DNA of 8,385 nucleotides. It comes from Dehalococcoidales bacterium. Its GTDB lineage: Bacteria > Chloroflexota > Dehalococcoidia > Dehalococcoidales > UBA2162. The DNA is taken from NCBI GenBank assembly GCA_002685815.1, contig NYYM01000017.1, positions 21,363 through 29,747 of the forward strand, given 5' to 3'. The notes under the pieces were generated by a model. The model had not been told where the DNA came from and did not search any database. It worked only from the letters and a program-made list of their open reading frames with translations. The position numbers were made by a program, and so were the translations under genes. This document shows, piece by piece, positions 6,944 through 8,385 of the stretch; position 1 is the first letter of the stretch; the number at the start of each line of letters is the position of its first letter.

Positions 6944-8385
6944 TTATTTACTCGCCCCGAAATCTAATATGTTGATCCTGAGATTTTCTTTACCTCGCCA
7001 GTGATCTATCTCCAGATTATAGACGATGTCAATGAGAGAGGATGTCTCGTTCCGGTAATTGCCCAGCCCAAAGCCTACGCCATCCCATACCATACCATCG
7101 TCTTTCAGCTTCATCCTCAGGTGATCACCTCCGCTGCCCATGGTGCGGCATTCAACGACTTCCAGACCACGGCTGAGGTAGGTGGGTGTCGGATTATCCT
7201 GGCCGAAGGGGGCTAGCTTCTGAATAGACGAGAAAGTATCCCCGGCCAGGTCCGAAAGCATTACGTCGGCATCAATATCCACTCCAGGGCGAAGATCAAC
7301 GCCCTCCAGATCAGTGGCCGCCACCTCCACAAGTTCCTCCCGCAGACGAGGCAAGTCGCTGGTGCGAAGGCTGAGACCGGCCGCCCGGGAGTGCCCCCCA
7401 AACTGGGTTAACAGATGACGGCATCGGGTAAGGGCCCGGATGATATCAAATTCCGGGATACTGCGACAACTGCCGCTGCTGGTTTGTTCCCCAATCCTGA
7501 GAACGATGACCGGACGATAGAACTCCTCCGACAGTCTGCCGGCTACCAGCCCGATAATACCGACCGGATAATCAGCAGCACCGATTATCAATATCGGCAA
7601 ATCACCCTGGGCCAATACCTGCTCCCTGGCCATGGCCAGAACCTTGGCCGTTGACCTCTGTCGCTCGCCATTTTTTTGCTCCAGCCATTCAGCCAACTCG
7701 CGGGCCTCATCCGGCGAATCCGTCATCAGCAACCTGTAGCTGCCCATGGCGTGTTCCAGTCTGCCGGCGGCGTTCAAGCGGGGAGCTATGGTCCAGGAAA
7801 CACTGTCGCTATCAAGACTGGCAGCATTCAAGCCGGACCGGGAGATCAGTTCCCGAATACCAAGGCGAGGCGAGACGTTAAGCCTCTCCAATCCCTTCTT
7901 CACCAGGTAGCGGTTTTCACCGAGCAGTGGCACCCTGTCAGCGATAGTACCCAGAGCTACCAGATCCGCCAGTTCATTTAAATGTTGCTCCTTACCCAGG
8001 CCGCGGAAGAGGGCTTGCATTAACTTGAGGGCCACCCCAACACCGGCCAGTTCTGAAAAGGGATAGTCTGAATCGGGCAGCTTGGGGTTGATCACCGCCT
8101 TTGCCTGGGGAATCTCATCCGGGGGCGTGTGGTGGTCGGTAATAATCAGATCAAGTCCCAGTCTGTTCGACTTCTTGACCTCGGCCAAGGCCGTTATCCC
8201 GCAGTCAACGGTTACCACCAGACCGATGCCCTGTTTCCGGAGATTCTCCAGGGCGGCCGTCTTCAGCCCATATCCTTCAGTCAGTCGATGAGGTATGTAG
8301 GGAATGGCCTGGCAATTGAGAAAGGACAGCCCCTGGACCAAAAGGGCAGTAGCCGTAATGCCGTCGGCATCAAAGTCCCCGTAGA
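6944..8385 (-). CDS. recJ: Single-stranded-DNA-specific 5'-3' exonuclease RecJ, 5' end cut by window
   Basis: RecJ degrades single-stranded DNA 5' to 3' with Mn/Mg in recombination and base-excision or mismatch repair; a cytoplasmic DHH phosphoesterase. The window gives 479 codons, starting mid-gene; the family is about 560-580 residues, so an N-terminal piece of roughly 70-100 residues lies beyond the right edge. Counting from the first full codon, metal-binding motif I is GDFDADGITATALL (2-15), motif II is VDCGI (59-63) and the DHH motif is at 83-85 in IITDHHTPPDE. Typical RecJ blocks follow: LAGVGVALKLMQAL (112-125), VALGTIADRVPL (142-153), IAPRLNAAGRLEHA (199-212) and the DHHA1 motif GGHSRAAG (329-336). 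A C-terminal part of about 130 residues fits the nucleic-acid-binding (OB-like) portion. The frame is intact and catalytic residues are present. It is convergent with the helicase gene, 37 bp apart. Confidence 0.97.
   Translation of the reverse strand, partial: YGDFDADGITATALLVQGLSFLNCQAIPYIPHRLTEGYGLKTAALENLRKQGIGLVVTVDCGITALAEVKKSNRLGLDLIITDHHTPPDEIPQAKAVINPKLPDSDYPFSELAGVGVALKLMQALFRGLGKEQHLNELADLVALGTIADRVPLLGENRYLVKKGLERLNVSPRLGIRELISRSGLNAASLDSDSVSWTIAPRLNAAGRLEHAMGSYRLLMTDSPDEARELAEWLEQKNGERQRSTAKVLAMAREQVLAQGDLPILIIGAADYPVGIIGLVAGRLSEEFYRPVIVLRIGEQTSSGSCRSIPEFDIIRALTRCRHLLTQFGGHSRAAGLSLRTSDLPRLREELVEVAATDLEGVDLRPGVDIDADVMLSDLAGDTFSSIQKLAPFGQDNPTPTYLSRGLEVVECRTMGSGGDHLRMKLKDDGMVWDGVGFGLGNYRNETSSLIDIVYNLEIDHWRGKENLRINILDFGASK

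Noticed and set aside
8339..8341. TTG as a possible recJ start
   Set aside because: The frame stays open to the window edge, and the upstream codons encode the essential GDFDADG motif, so this TTG is an internal Leu codon.
1..8385. CRISPR array, transposon, prophage, toxin-antitoxin or tRNA/rRNA genes
   Set aside because: I saw no spaced repeats, terminal inverted repeats, transposase or integrase motifs, or RNA gene cores. Nearly all the sequence is accounted for by seven housekeeping-type genes.

Overview
This window looks like an ordinary, gene-dense stretch of a bacterial chromosome. It holds seven protein-coding genes, two of them cut by the window edges. I see no RNA genes, mobile elements, CRISPR arrays or long repeats. 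The base composition is moderately G+C-rich. Gene order and protein flavour suggest a Chloroflexota lineage, perhaps Dehalococcoidia, or a relative of the Firmicutes. That placement is inference from memory of gene order, not a database match.

Left half, minus strand (about 4153 down to 1): a compact operon, rpsO (ribosomal protein S15), pnp (polynucleotide phosphorylase), dapB (4-hydroxy-tetrahydrodipicolinate reductase) and asd (aspartate-semialdehyde dehydrogenase, 3' end outside the window). Gaps are 24 nt, 9 nt and a 1-nt stop/start overlap. A near-consensus extended -10 promoter lies upstream of rpsO and predicts a leader of about 70 nt. Three of the four genes start at non-ATG codons: TTG for rpsO, TTG for pnp and GTG for asd. 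The operon joins a ribosomal protein and an RNA-decay enzyme to two enzymes of the aspartate route to diaminopimelate and lysine.

Centre: a 203-bp divergent intergenic region (4071-4273) carries the rpsO promoter on the minus strand and a second near-consensus promoter on the plus strand. The second promoter sits so close to the next gene that its transcript would be almost leaderless.

Right half: on the plus strand, a small DUF503 (YlxP-like) gene is followed after 41 nt by a large DEAD/DEAH-box helicase with a C-terminal cysteine cluster of the MrfA/YprA type. The helicase converges, with a 37-bp gap, on a minus-strand recJ (single-strand 5'-3' exonuclease, 5' end outside the window). Helicase and recJ are both DNA-repair-type functions.

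I found no clear undescribed system. The points most worth a second look are the possibly leaderless DUF503 promoter, the rpsO leader with two competing folds, an unusual substitution in the S15 rRNA-binding loop, and a gene order that resembles a condensed, partly inverted version of the Firmicutes infB-ylxP-rpsO-pnp-asd-dapA region.
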